Positions 50,102 to 63,251 are shown, numbered from the stretch's first letter. The stretch: 64,000 nucleotides of DNA from Daucus carota subsp. sativus (GCF_001625215.2 NC_030381.2:53245214-53309213), one strand, 5' to 3'. Numbers and translations: made by a program. Notes: a model not told the origin generated them from the letters alone.

Positions 50102-50666
50102 AATTAGTAGCTTTTTGAGATCGAAAACAGATAAATTAATGCTGTTATAGAAGAATAATAAAGGTGAAGAGTTAGATTGTAGTAAAATCGGTACAGAAGA
50201 TCTCAAATTATATAAAAACCGAACATGCACTAAATAATACATGTTTTATAACTAAAATGTTACTAATATATGTTAGAAACATTACCTTATTGATTAATTC
50301 GAAATGAGAAATCGATCGTGAACAGTGGAGCACCAAAAAACCCTTGCCGCGCCTCAAATTTGTTCGAGAACCTTTGAGAACGACGAAATACGCATCAGTA
50401 TGGTGAAAAACGAGTTAAAACGCCATGAAAATGCTGTAAGCTTACCTTGAGATCGATGAAGAAGAAGAGGGTTTTTGTGATTATGGCAAACTGTATTGTA
50501 TGTATATGCGTAAGTATTTTTTTTTTTTAAAACAAGCGGTAACAGACAGCGGGTGTATAAATGAGTTGGGCTTGTTTGTTATTTTTGTTGGGCTGGGCTG
50601 TGTAAGAGGTGGGTTGGGTTGCAGGTTTTTAGTTTTTATTTTAAATTAGTTTGTAGTAGAGTATGA

Positions 50667-50670
<4 letters not shown>

Positions 50671-50697
<27 letters not shown>
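50671..50697. repeat. (AT)n tract at right MULE border
   Basis: A pure AT alternation immediately after the right terminal repeat, mirroring the left border. Confidence 0.9.
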
Positions 50698-50700
<3 letters not shown>

Positions 50701-51059
50701 TATATATACTTATACTGGTAATTTTATATATTTACATTGGTTACAATATTTAATTTTGTTTCAAAGATATTTATTTTAAAAAAAATATATATATCTATTT
50801 AACTAAATAAAATTTTAAATTAATACTCTTTTTTGTTTGATATATTTTCATCACACGTGTGAACAAGTTTGTTGCAATTAAGCTCGTTAGAAAATATATA
50901 AACAAATAGAGACGAGATATATTTTTTAATATAAATATTTGAATATATTCTAGTTATAATAAATAACTGGGTAAACATGAATGAAAGATCTACTCATAAA
51001 AATTTTAAATATTTAAAATTTATAGATATTTTATTCCATGCTATTATTTCATTATGTGT
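50698..51059. other. AT-rich spacer
   Basis: Very AT-rich; nothing recognised. Confidence 0.5.
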
Positions 51060-51268
51060 CTGTTTGGCTGGAAGGAAAAGTACTTCTTTTTCCAAGGTGA
51101 CTTCTACTTTTCTTAATCCGGTTAACATCTTTAAAAGTTACAAATGCTAATTTGTCTCTGGAGCTTATACTTCTTTATGTCACTTATAAGTATTAACTTC
51201 CTTATAACTTCTAATTCACTTTTTTATTTTAATGAAAAAGCACTTATTATAAACTCACTTAAACGCCC
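51060..51268. mobile_element. Degraded hAT-like MITE (24797 family)
   Basis: It begins CTGTTTGGCTGGAAG and ends AAACTCACTTAAACGCCC, matching both ends of the 24797 copy. The interior 'acttataagtattaactt' and 'aaaaagcacttattat' is also shared. Shorter and more diverged. Confidence 0.6.
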
Positions 51269-52639
51269 TTGTATAACAGCACTCCTTCGATTGTTATTTT
51301 ATGTAATACTCAGTTCTTTAATGACACACTGTATAATACAAATTATCACATACCAACACATGTAATCTATGTTATATGTTTTCTTATATAATTCTAACAT
51401 CTTCCCAGATCTTTTCAAACTTTGAAAATGTTAATACAGACATACACTTATATATATATCTAGCCGTTCAAAGTGTTTACAATATACGCAATATGCACAA
51501 TGAAATTAATGATAATGCCTACCATGAAACATACTCCACACTACTGCACTTTTTATAATAATTTTCATAGTTTATACTCATTTTGGAATGTGGGTCAATA
51601 AAGGCATAACTTTTTATTATAAAATTAATATATCTATTAGACGAGTCAAAGACCTAGCAAGTGCAACAAAGACCCACTTGTCTTCCACCTCCCCTCATTT
51701 CTTGTCATAGTTTCCTCAACCTGGATCATAAACCACCTTTAATTTGTAGCCCTAGCTGGTTTTGCTGCACCAAAGATAACTCAACTCTGCTTATAGTTAC
51801 TTGCTACTTTATCAGCCTAGTTGAGGAATTATGCTGGTCTTCTTATTCAATTATTTTCAGTCTTGTTATTCAATTATATTTTTGGTGAACAATTAATAAT
51901 GGTTCTTTTTATTTTTCCATTTTATAAATCTTGGGGGTTTATTGCATTAAAACTCAGATTCTATCATGTGAACAAGAAATGGTCTAATATAAACATATAT
52001 TGATCTTTTCATAACCATTCATACTCTTATATTTTTATTTAGCCCTCTTCATAATTTTTCATATTCTAACTTAAATATGTGCCAAATAATAACACCATAT
52101 GTATAAATTAAAAACTCTCTGAATACAATTACCAAGAGGCACATTTGCCATGCCTGAATTAGTATAGAAATTATGCTCAACTTTGTAGGTTGTTGATGTC
52201 TCTTAGTGACATAAACAAATATTTCCAAGAAGAAAAATACATGTTCTTGTCTTTTCCTTTCACTTCTTGTACTCCTCATCTTATGAAAGTCGCCGATTTT
52301 AAATATGTTTACACGTTCTTAATCACTTCAACTATGAGCTATGCATCGTGTTAACTTAGCTAGGATAATTAACCTAAACATACAACTCATATATTATATA
52401 TGCAAACTTTCTTTTAATCCATCTACTTAATTAATTATGTTTAACCTTTGCTTTCTGGTCCAGACAAAAGTTATTAAACTAACAGCCGCACAAAATATTT
52501 GACTTGCATATGTTATATTTTTGGCATCCACTGCAAGAGTGATTCGCCTATGTATATCTGCAGTAGATACCCTAATGCATGAGTTTCAATACTGTAACTT
52601 ATGGTTGCTACACGGGCATGCGTATGTATACGAGGGGAA
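51269..52639. other. Intergenic, no gene seen
   Basis: Short open frames (51376-52003 +, 52049-52279 -) have no recognisable domain or splice partners. Confidence 0.5.
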
Positions 52640-52649
52640 TATGCATATG

Positions 52650-52903
52650 AGGGGTGGCAATATATATCAGACTCGACCCGAACCTGACCTGAACCCGCAA
52701 CCCGATTTACTGAGATAAAATCCGAAAATGACACGAAATTCACCCGATTGTTACGAAATGGACCCAAAATGATCTGAAATTAGAATTTCGTTTCTAATAG
52801 CTTTAATTTTCAGTTTTATTCAATTTTAAATGATTTTAGCTTGATCCGAAATCGATCTGATTGTTGACACGAACACGACCCATTACCCGAAATTGTCACC
52901 CCT
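52650..52903. mobile_element. hAT-like MITE with GACCCGAA-type interior
   Basis: Inverted ends AGGGGTGGCAAT / ATTGTCACCCCT are flanked by an identical 10-bp direct repeat TATGCATATG (52640-52649 and 52904-52913). The interior holds 'gacccgaacctgacc' and 'acgacccattacccg' words in opposite orientation. 254 bp. Confidence 0.85.
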
Positions 52904-52913
52904 TATGCATATG

Positions 52914-53364
52914 TATATTTTGTTTTATGATCGAACATGTAACTATAATGAGTCTTAGTTATGTCTTAGCCTGACTTAACATGATAAATTTAATTGTTTA
53001 AAATGTTTGATTAAATTATTTTAGGTATTGATTGTTAAAAATATAATAAAAAAACATAATTATAAGTAATTTATGGGTAAGTTTTATAAATTTTTTAAGA
53101 AAACTAATTCACTGAATAATATATCTCAAATAAACTCTTTGCTCTAAGTATAGACTTACTATACAAATATTTTTGAGTGTAAAATCACAAACAAATATAA
53201 GTCCTTACTTAAAATGCACGTAAACAAGCTCAATGTTATAATGTTGGAAATCGAATAGAAATGTGATTAGCACATACTTAGTGACCCACTTGTGCTTAAT
53301 TACATCACCAACGTATACATTGATTTAAGGTCACTTCTTGAATCCCATTAGAGTGATTACTAAA
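52914..53364. other. Intergenic, no gene seen
   Basis: AT-rich, no features recognised. Confidence 0.5.
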
Positions 53365-53366
53365 TA

Positions 53367-53645
53367 CTCCCTCCGTCCCTCCCATTTCTTTACACTTTTT
53401 TTTTGGGTGTCCCATCCAATTCTTTACATTTCAAAACTTACCAAAAATAGTCGATGGATCCCGCCACTTCTCCACTTTTCTTCTCTTTTCACACTACTTT
53501 TACTCCACTATCTCCTTTTTATACATTAAAAATCAATGGGTCCCACCACTTCACCCACTTTTTCTTCTTTTTTCCACTACTTTATACATATTTTTTAACC
53601 TCCGTGCCCAACCCAAATGATAAGAAATGGGAGGGACGGAGGGAG
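53367..53645. mobile_element. Stowaway-type MITE, family A
   Basis: CTCCCTCCGTCCCTCCCATT ... GGGAGGGACGGAGGGAG between TA dinucleotides. Over its whole length it is close to the 27597 copy ('ccaattctttacatttcaaaa', 'atgggtcccaccacttcaccc'). The terminal repeats are the best kept of the family in this window. Confidence 0.95.
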
Positions 53646-53647
53646 TA

Positions 53648-54562
53648 CTGATTTGCGAACACAATTGATTGTGTCTTCTCATGGTCTAGTTGATTCCCAC
53701 AAGTATCAAGCACAGTGAAACTTGTGGCAGACATAATTAGGGTTAGCCCACCCAAGGTTACAACTAATTCGGTGTCTCATTTAAATAGATTTGTTAAATC
53801 GATGGTCCGTCAATTTATGATTAAATGTGTGGACGGCTATGACTCCCACTCACGTGTCACCTAAAACCAACTTGCTTGATTTAATTCATCGCTTTTAAAT
53901 CATTTTAATGATTACCAGCTAATTCTATACGAATCATTGCTGTTTCAACGGCTTCATTATTCAAAGCTTGGCCTCTTTAAATACTCACCTTCGGTGACGA
54001 AGGAGATCGTGTTGGTATTCTCACCGAAATATAGGTGAGGAGAGGGAAGTCAATCATATATAACAAAATTATACACTTCGGATTATAATATTTACATTAG
54101 GAGTATTAATATTAATATTTCGTATATATTATAAAGTATGTAGTGTAGAGCATATATATAAAATCTCGATTTCGTATACTGTTTCTTGCTTGAAGATATC
54201 ATCTCATATAGGTTTGAAATTGAACGCTAGTTAGCTTAATTATAGTGGTGAGTTTGATTTTTTGTCATTCATATTTTTGATCAATTAAGAAACCCAGATC
54301 ATATACAATATGATGTAATATTAGCTCTTCCTGAAGACCACGGGCATTTAAGTCGGTGTGAATCTAATTTTAAATTAAAAAAGTATTTCCAGTTTCAAAA
54401 AAATTAAAAATATTATAAATTACAAAACACTAGTTATAAGATATTATTAATATAAGCGCGTTAATAAAGCACTTACTATGATGAGGCTCATCTTAAGACA
54501 TATATTAGTATTTTAATATTATGTACATAGACTTGCTCTAAATCTGCAACCTCAGATCGGTC
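53648..54562. other. Intergenic, no gene seen
   Basis: No coding exons. A promoter-like zone is possible (GC slightly higher around 53840-54010), but no transcript is apparent. Confidence 0.45.
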
Positions 54563-55385
54563 GCGGAACCAGAGGGGGTTAGGGGATACTAGAAACACCC
54601 CTAACCTCGAAAAAATAATATATATATTTTTTCAGCCCCAGCTGAATTAGTGTGATGTTAGTATAATTTTTTTTAACCCCAGCTGAATTATAAATATCAT
54701 AGAGAGGGACTTATTGGGAAAAAAGGAAAACAAAGGCACTTTTAGTCTAAACAGAGTCTAATAACAAATACATTCGAACTGAGAGCGACCCCAACAAACT
54801 CCTTAACTTTTCTCTAAAAATAAAATAGACAATCAACTCTTAAATATATAAGAAGTAAATTACACAATATCTCCAACAATATTCCCTACATGTGATCTCT
54901 ATCTATATATGCTAGGAGCTTGTTGGAGTTCATTTCATCTCCATATTCTTCAAATTTAGGCTAAAGAGCCCATATGAAGAATCTTTGGACATGCTTTCAT
55001 AAGTCATACGCACACATTGACACTACCCTAACTCAGTGGAGTTCTTTTGATGAAAGTTTTCTTCGCAATTACTAATGATTTGTCATAAGCTTTACAACAA
55101 AGAACTCGAAATATTATAAATATCATGACAATAGTTCGAAGTATGAAAATTAAATTGCACCTATTAAGAGAGAAAGACTGGGAGACATTTTTAGAAGATG
55201 TTCAGTGTTATAAAATTTGTTTACTAACTTTTTTATCTAACAGTTTATTGATCAAGACTTATCAGCGTGATAAGGTGGGAGATGCATGACGGAATGATAG
55301 TATGATGATATATATTGAGAAAGCTATTTATACAAGTATAGATGAAAAAATATTTCAGCCCCCTAACTTTTAGTCCTGGTTCCGC
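54563..55385. mobile_element. Non-autonomous DNA element with GCGGAACCAG ends
   Basis: The left end GCGGAACCAGAGGGGGTTAG and the reverse complement of the right end GCGGAACCAGGACTAAAAGT share the first 10-11 bases, then GTTAGGGG-type text. Typical plant copies read GCGGAACCAGGACTAAAAGTTA. The interior has no transposase. The superfamily is uncertain. Confidence 0.6.
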
Positions 55386-55924
55386 TGCTTCCTCAAATAA
55401 TTAAGAAATCAACTCCCGAAATTTTTAATTACATGTTGGAGGAAGATTACGTGGTTAACGAATCAATTGCTATATTGGGATCACGAATCAACAAGTCTCG
55501 ATGTATATAACCAGCATCTTTAGCCGTTTGATACTGTTTGGAAGTATTGTAAAATGGTGAAATCCTTGAGAGTGGCTTTATAATAGTAAATTAGTTTGCC
55601 ACGCCAAGTGTTGTAGAAAGAAGAAATAATCTAGCTAGTAAACAGGACTGCGTGCTCATCAGCTTCACCAAATATACTTTACTATACTTGATAACATAGA
55701 AAATTCATACTTAACTAACATTGGTTACGATCTTGAATTGGAGTTTTAACTAAATTCATTATAAATCACAGGTGATCATGACAGTCCGGGTAAAATATGG
55801 CGTTCTCTCTTTGACTTCACTTTTCAATTTTAGATATTTATTTTGAGAGGAAGCTATATATTTATATATTTTTAATCAAAAAAAGGAGGTGTTTATAATT
55901 TTATTTATTTTCAAAAATAACATA
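55386..55924. other. Intergenic, no gene seen
   Basis: Nothing recognised beyond AT-rich sequence. Confidence 0.45.
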
Positions 55925-56098
55925 TTACAAGAAAATCCGGAATTACCGACCATAATTTTTGTTGATAAAAATGATATCATGTGACTAATTCAAAATTGGG
56001 ACAGAATTATCCACAGACCAAATCATTTTCGTTGAGAAACTGTAAGAATGCTTATGTTACAAATTTTTATTGATAATTCTAGGATTTTTTATAGTAAA
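55925..56098. mobile_element. Degraded CACTA-like MITE
   Basis: The left end TTACAAGAAAATCCGGAATT resembles the CACTACAAGAAAA terminus of plant CACTA elements. The reverse complement of the right end reads TTACTATAAAAAATCCTAGA. 174 bp, no coding frame, both ends mutated. Confidence 0.45.
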
Positions 56099-57244
56099 AT
56101 ATTGTAAGAAAAGTATTTTTAGATTTGTTTCATATATTACTACTTGTTTTCTAAAATAAGATAAGTGACATATAGTATTGGTCCACTTAACTTACTTTTT
56201 CGGTACACTTAAATTTAAGAGACCATGTCTGGTAGAAGACAATGAAATGAGGCGACTGTGCAATAAAATAATAAGTAACAAAATTTGTATCTCTTTTGAA
56301 CATTTTGAATGATTTCGATATATGCGAAAATAAATGATTAAAATAATATAAAATACAGATTATATAATTTTTTTGAACTTTCCAATATTTCAATAAGACT
56401 GGTTATAATCATTCGTATTATCCTAAAATGATTATTAAATTTGTTATAAACAGAATACTATATTAATATGACAATAAAAGGCTGTTACTATAACTATGTA
56501 TAAAATAATGTAAGAGATTTGGTGGCTGATAACGTGTTTACCCGTATTAATATTACGGACAATTTTCGCTATTTTCCACTTTTTCCTTGCAGATAGCCCG
56601 TAAAAACAATATGAGAGCAAAGAGTGTCTTAACGGTGGATGTGTTATAAAAATAATAGAGTATGACGTTCTAATAGTTTAGGGGAAAAATGGTGGAGAGA
56701 GAGAGAATGATAATATTTTATTATTAAAAATGAAATGAGGCTCAAATAGATAGCCCTATAATAGAGCTGGAGTAAGTTATCTTGAGCAATATTTTTAATC
56801 AAATATCTTAAATTATGACTTAGGACATTGAGGCGGTTTTTGGACTTGCTCTGAGTATGGTAGAGAACACTACAGCAGACCACGATACCATATATATCAA
56901 CAATGAGTATGTTCGAAAAGAACAAAAAAAGCTTTCGATGGTTATAAAGTTAATTTCCAGACTATGTGTTGCCTGCGAATTGATTTATTTGGAATTTTTG
57001 AAATTTACAAACAAGGACTTGGACAAATTTAACTAGATAGGAAATTCAGAAGCTTGGATTATTGGCTTGTAAATATCCCTATCATACATTGACTTGGTAT
57101 ATATGTTATTCCCTTGTTTACATTGGCTTGCATTTCGTTTTACACGAGCTTGGCTTAAAATTATAATATGAATTTTTTTGTTTTTCCAAGTAAATGCTCT
57201 ACTGGCTTTCAGCATTTTGTACGGCCTGTACGACAAAACCAAAA
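56099..57244. other. Intergenic, no gene seen
   Basis: AT-rich. Minus-strand open frames (56187-56393, 56644-56925) have no domain. Confidence 0.45.
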
Positions 57245-57482
57245 TACGCCCTCTTTTGAAATATAAGTTGTTTAACTTTTTTATACATATTTCTAAATTT
57301 TTTGATCGCACAGTTAAAATCATTATTTTTTTAAAAAAAAAATTTTACGAATAAAATATATGATTAATATTATAATTTGGAAAAAGAAAGTTTTTAAAAT
57401 AACAATTTTAACTAAGCGGTCAAACGACTCGAAAACGTATGCCAAAAAATCAAGCGACCTATATGTCAAAATCGAGGGAGTA
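57245..57482. mobile_element. Stowaway-type MITE, family B
   Basis: The left end CGCCCTCTTTTGAAATATAA and the reverse complement of the right end CTCCCTCGATTTTGACATAT match well. They continue into a longer inverted repeat (left 'gatcgcacagttaaaat', right 'attttaactaagcggtca'). TA flanks both ends. The CCCTC-TTTGA-ATATA-GTCG pattern is a common plant Stowaway terminus, different from family A. Confidence 0.7.
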
Positions 57483-60400
57483 AGATATTTATATGCTCAT
57501 GTAATTTATTTAAAATATATGCGTGTATGGGCCAGCTTTTTTTGTCAGACTTAACGGTTTATCTTGTAAAAAATTTACATATAGTTGCAAGTTTTTTAGA
57601 TATAAATGTGAAAGAGGTGTATTATACTCGTTATTTAGCAAAACAATGGTGACTTATTTCCAAAAAATATAATTATGTATATTTTTCTTTAAAAATAAAG
57701 TATTGTTTCATAACCAAACTGTCACGTAATCTATTCGATTCTTTGTGTTGGGGCTGTGAAGCTATCAATACCTTAATATGGGCCACTTCGATTTCTTCAG
57801 TTTGGACTTGCTTGATATGGTCCAAACTGCACTCTCTCATGGCCTAAATATTTGTTTGGAATTTTCTTTAGCATTTTGAAAAGGACCACTTGGAAGTTGG
57901 ACTATGTTTGATTTTTCAAGTTATAACATTGAAAATATCATAAATTTGTGAGATTGTTTGTACTCAACATCATTCTGCTGCATTCACCCGTGAACGGTGG
58001 GCACCGTGGATCGAAATACGTGAGAAATAATTTTCCGTACTCGTCGGAGTTAATGTTTTTTTTCTTACTGCAGCGGTAATTATCTTGTCGATTGATTAAA
58101 TTTTTGTGTGTTATACGTTCACTGTTTGCACGCCGAAACTCCAATAAAATATAGTTATATAATGTTTTTTTTTGAAATTTTCCTTTCTTGAATAAAAGTT
58201 TAAACATCAAATTTTTATTTAGAAAAAAAGGGTTTAAAAAAATATTGTAGAACTATATTTTAAAAGATCATTAAAATGAGTGCCAAAAAGTATACAATTC
58301 ATTGGGACATAGGGAGTATATATCTATTAAATTCTCAGGCAAGTACCTCAAAAAAAGAAACAATTCCTTATATCAATCAGACTTGTTATATAAGTATCTC
58401 AAAAAAAAAAAAAATTATAATATCATATATAAAAAATTGGGAACCGAACGTAATCAGCGAAAAAACATAATAAGAAACAGTACTATGTTTGGTAACATGG
58501 AGTTGTCGAGGTAGAAAGAAGAGCAACCCCATGAGCTCGGCTCCTACGGTATAGGACCAGGCCCATGTTGACTTGTTTGTGTCAGTCCATTGAGGCCACA
58601 ACTCAGTGGTCCAGTATCTATATGAACCACATTTATATGCCTACACCAATTCTTTTGAGCTTTGATTCATGCGAAAGAGAGGCTGATGCTCTAGAGGAAG
58701 ACAAACAAAACAAACTGGATCCACCAAATGTCAATACCAGCTAGCAATCTAGCAGTCGCTGACAGCTACAATATCGAAATATCATATACACAAAAACGTG
58801 AATTTTTATAAAAGTTGAAAATTTTAAATTCGAATACTAGTCTACTCACGTCTTCGAATTACATATAATGTGCTTCCTTCTGTTAATGCTGGACGTAACT
58901 TACAAAAGTTGATTTTAATCGGGTCATAGATTTATATATTACATAGAGTGATAGAGATATATTAAGTATTAACAACCAAAATTTGAAAAAGAAATATTTT
59001 AGAGCAGTTTTTATTTTTTTTGCCATAAATTTAGAGCAGTTTTTAGCTACTTATCATTGTCCTAAAAAAAAAATTTACTAATTATAATAATTCATAATTT
59101 TCTTAAACCAGGTTATCCTTTAATATGAACTATGAAGGGATCATACTTCATAGTATTATGTATTGGAGAATGAGTAATATATCCTCGTGTTCTATTGTTA
59201 TTACTTATTAGTCTCACTCGTATGTTTATATTTAAGTTGTGTATGCATGTTAAAAAATTAAGTAGAGTCATCTGAAAATTGAAAAAAGTGATTTTAATTT
59301 CAATCTAATAATAATGTCAGAAAGGTATTGTGATTTTAATTTCAACCATCTTAAATATGAATTTTGTGTTGACTCTGCATTAGTATGATATTGTCCGCTC
59401 TGGATTATGCTCAAGCCCGCATGGAGTTGTTTTTGAGCTCCTCCCAAAAAAGCTTCATACAAATGGAGTTTTATGATTGTTTATATTCAAATAAATCTTC
59501 TTTATCTTTGTGATGTGAGATTTGGATTGACACACTCAATATTTGGAAAGAAAATAATACTGTAAATAAGATTCTGTATTTGTTTTTCGATATATCTTCA
59601 GACAAAATCGCTTTTTAGGCCATTACCGAAATTGTTAATTAAGTGGCGAACTCGATTTTAGCTTGTTACCAACCCATTAGCTGCAAAAGCTTCGCCACTT
59701 TAGTGCTGCACTTATTGCGAAGAAGAACGTATATACATTCGCAAACGTCAAAAAGAAAATAGTGGCCAAGTACTTCGCCCACGTCATAATCTTTATTTGT
59801 TGTTGTCACCATTAAATTTTGATTGGACAACTCTAAAACTTTTTTTATATGAAAAAAGTAACAAACAATTTTGTGTCTGATATAAAGTTAGAGAAATTAT
59901 ATTTAATTTGTTGGGAAAAATGCATTACTCATATATATAAATATGTTTGGTGGTATTTGGGAATTGGGATTATAACTTTTATTTTATTTTCATAATAAAA
60001 AATTTGATACTTTATGCTTTTTTGTTTTAAAAATTAATCTCTAATTAATTATCTATTGAATTTTTTCCTAAAACAATATCAAATACTATATTATAATTTT
60101 TTAAAATAATTATAATATTTTAAAAAATAAAAACAATTTTTTCCTTACCGAATAATTATCCAGCTCCAAAATTCACTTTAAGTTGGTCTTACCCTAAATT
60201 ATTATGCTAAACTTTTGAGATGTCCCGACATATTGTGACAAGCATAATAAAGCATATACACCTGCGAGACCCCTCCAATAACTAGCTCATTGCTCACACT
60301 TATCTAACTTATAGTCAGGGGTGACGAATAGAAACTATTTATATACATACAAACATATTATAATATCAAGATATAACTTTTTGCAAGTATCAATCTCAAT

Positions 60401-60694
60401 TCTCACACAGTAAAGTCAATTTCTCGTGCAAATTTGCAATGCACCAGTTCTATTATTAGCATAAAGTGGTTGCATGGAGTCAAAGGTTCCAAAACGTTCC
60501 AACTTCATGTAATTATTTTACTCACTTTAACTACCTTATTTTTCTCACTTTAACTTTAACTTGTAAAAATATGTGTATTCATTATTCATGTAAATAATTA
60601 GATATTATAACATAAAAATAGTGGGAAAAATAGTTATAACAATCTACTTTGAGGATCCCGAACTAAAGATATATTGCCGATGCTTGGGAAATAT
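57483..60694. other. Intergenic, no gene seen
   Basis: No exon set on either strand. A right-half Stowaway scrap, GGGACATAGGGAGTA, lies at about 58304-58318. Otherwise AT-rich spacer. Confidence 0.45.
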
Positions 60695-60882
60695 ATAGAA
60701 GTTGGTGGTATTTATTTTACTTCTGCTTTAGAAAGAAGTTGGAAATTGAAAATAGTAAACTTTTTATTAAAACTTATACTTTTTTCCAAACAACTTAATA
60801 ACTTATATAATTATTAATTTACATCTTATTTCTATACTCCACTTTAAGTTAATTTTATTAAATTAACCCAAACAGTCCTTCT
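60695..60882. mobile_element. Very degraded hAT-like MITE (24797 family)
   Basis: 'acttctgctttagaaagaagt' to 'ttaacccaaacagtcc' follows the order of the 24797 copy (paired AAGAAG and CTTATA words, terminal CCAAAC). The left end is not definable. Confidence 0.35.
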
Positions 60883-62981
60883 TCGAGTATACTTTCTTTG
60901 TTATCATTTCTATTCTACAATTTGTAGAGTTTTGTGGAAACATTTGATATGGTATGATTTAGAAGTGTATGTTTCACAAAGTGAGGCCACCGTAGATATG
61001 TAAAGGGATAGTCTAACACTTTATAGTCATGCAATAAGTAAACTTCAACTAGACACCGGTTAATTTATAGTAGTGATTAGGATTTTAATTAATATTGTAA
61101 AAGCATGACTTTAGTTCAAAGGTAATTGCCCTTTATTTTAATAGAGTCTGATATCGAATCTCTTTTATGATAATATATTTCTAAAGAAGGATTGCTTTTT
61201 TGTTAATTTGCTATGTGGTAATATTGCCGATTTTATGACTTTCTTGACTTGGATTGATATCTGGTTCTCGCTACTAAAGTGTAGATTGCTTAAAATTATA
61301 CCACTGGGCATCCACTTTAAATTAGTAATTAATATTGAAACCTTTGATTAAATTAATCAAATGATGTTCATATATCATATAATTAAAATATATATAAATA
61401 TTATATCAATAACATATATATAACATTTTTAAAATATATTTGTTAGTTATAAAATGATTAATCTGACTACAATATATTAAAATAAACTAATATTTATAGA
61501 CATGTAAAAAACATCTCCAACACTGTGGAATAAAAATGCCCGACTCAAGTGGAAATGTAAGGTATCATGTGAAATTTGTTGAATTTGTAGGAAATTTAAG
61601 TTTAATGATACTATCTCATTGATTATATTCCAAAAATATGTAATACATTACTGTTATTATTTTATGTTATTATAAATTAAATTTATATTATTTTAATAAT
61701 ATAATAATATATGATGATAAAAGATTAGTCAAATATAACCAACAGAGGGTTGATTATAATTATACGTAAGAGTTTTGTTTAGTGAAGGGGTGAGCTTTAT
61801 ACATATTATATTGAGATTTTGTTTTTAATTTATATGTATGTACCAATATTTTTAGCCAATTTTATTATCATTCCTCTAGAAAATATAAATACAATTATTC
61901 ATGATATGTAAAATTTTGTTACATCATAAAAAAGAGTATAATTATAAACCGTGGATAATTTGACATAGAACAATAATTTATTAAAATTTAGTGCGTTCAC
62001 GATTTTTGTTTGAGTAATTTTATCGTAAAATTTATCAGATTCAACCTACTTGACCTATATAAAATTGTGTTCAAAATTCTAGATAATATTTGAGAATATT
62101 ACACTGTTATCATTTACATAGAATATATACCTGATATAATTTTAACCAGATAAATAATATTTTAACTAAGAAAATTTCCCTGTTGAAGAGGACTACTTAG
62201 CCAAGTAAAGTAATGAGTCCCTAATCTAAAGGTAAATACATGACATTCTATGCTTTCCGCTTCAATAAAAAAAGTTATTAGCAAAAGTAACCCCTGCTCG
62301 ACTGACCAATACAATATATTAAAATGATTCGAACAATATAATAGTTTCTTTTTCATAATGGGTAAAATCTTTGACTTTGTGTAGGTATACTTTAAATACT
62401 TAATTTGCTTTAATAACTTAATTATAAATTTAATTAGACGAGCTACCTAATACTCCATCCCCATAAATCTTTCTAGTTTCTTTCTTTTTGGTAATGTAAT
62501 GGATTCGTTAGTCTCTAAAGTTGATAAAATAAGTACGATATATATTTAAGATTTTTTCAAAATTTATCCAACGAATAGAGAGTATCTGTTGACTGTTATG
62601 CTAATCTAATATGCTTTAGTATGCTAAATGTACAGTAAAATATTTTTTTTATTAAAATAATAAAAGACAATGAGTTTGATAAAAAATATTGGTGGAGGAC
62701 ACGTGTCAGGAAGAGGGTGTGCCGACAGTCGCTATCAGGAATCGTGCATATATCTGAATATATATAAAAAAAGAGGATAGTACTCCTGTAATATATTCCC
62801 ACCACCAGACACGGACTACGACGCCGATATATTTCGCCCTTTGGCTAAACATTTCGTTATCTGACGCTCGACAATTTTTTCTTTTTCACAAGAAAAGTGA
62901 GGCATGTACGTATATATATGCGTGGATCATCAGAGTTTTGTCAATTTTTTTTGATGGTTCATTATTTATAAAACCACTCGA
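60883..62981. other. Intergenic, no gene seen
   Basis: AT-rich. A short Stowaway-like pair (TACTCCATCCCC near 62451 and GAATAGAGAGTA near 62573) may be a further relic. Confidence 0.45.
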
Positions 62982-62983
62982 TA

Positions 62984-63249
62984 CTCCTCAATTCCGATCA
63001 TTTTTTATTATTTTTTGAATGTTTTATCCAATTTTTAAATTTCAAAATCTATAAAAAATAATCAATTTGTTCCATTACTTCTTACTTTTCATTCATTTTC
63101 AAACTACTTTTTTACTCCGCTATCTTTCTTTTATGAATTAAAAATGAATGGGTCACACCATTTCACCCATTTTTCTTTCCATTTTCCACAAATTAAACGT
63201 ATTTCTTAACCTCCGTCTGAAATCATATGTAAACAAATGGCTGAGACAG
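62984..63249. mobile_element. Old, eroded Stowaway MITE of family A
   Basis: The interior text 'tttatccaatttttaaatttc', 'ttactccgctatctttctttt' and 'atgggtcacaccatttcaccc' matches the 27597 and 53367 copies in order and spacing. The terminal repeats have decayed to ACTCCTCAATTCC and GGCTGAGACAGTA. Recognised by interior homology. Confidence 0.75.
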
Positions 63250-63251
63250 TA

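Larger units (their letters stand above)
38897..50669. mobile_element. Mutator-like element with transposase and Ulp1-like protease
   Basis: The left end (GGCTTTTGATCAAATACAAAC...) and the reverse complement of the right end (GAGTCATACTCTACTACAAAC...) align with almost no gap for ~46 bp, sharing ACAAAC, AAAATAAAAACTA and AAC. Both are directly bordered by TATATAT. Between them lie a FAR1-type MULE transposase (+) and a Ulp1/C48 protease gene (-), arranged tail to tail. Plant MULEs carrying Ulp1-like genes are known (for example the Kaonashi/KI group). The 9-11 bp target duplication cannot be told apart from the (TA)n on each side. Total length is 11,773 bp. Both genes have unbroken spliced frames, so the insertion looks recent and could be autonomous. 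Confidence 0.85.

Noticed and set aside
58276..58514. Overlapping Lys-rich frames
   Set aside because: They come from A-rich sequence next to a Stowaway scrap; no start context or domain.
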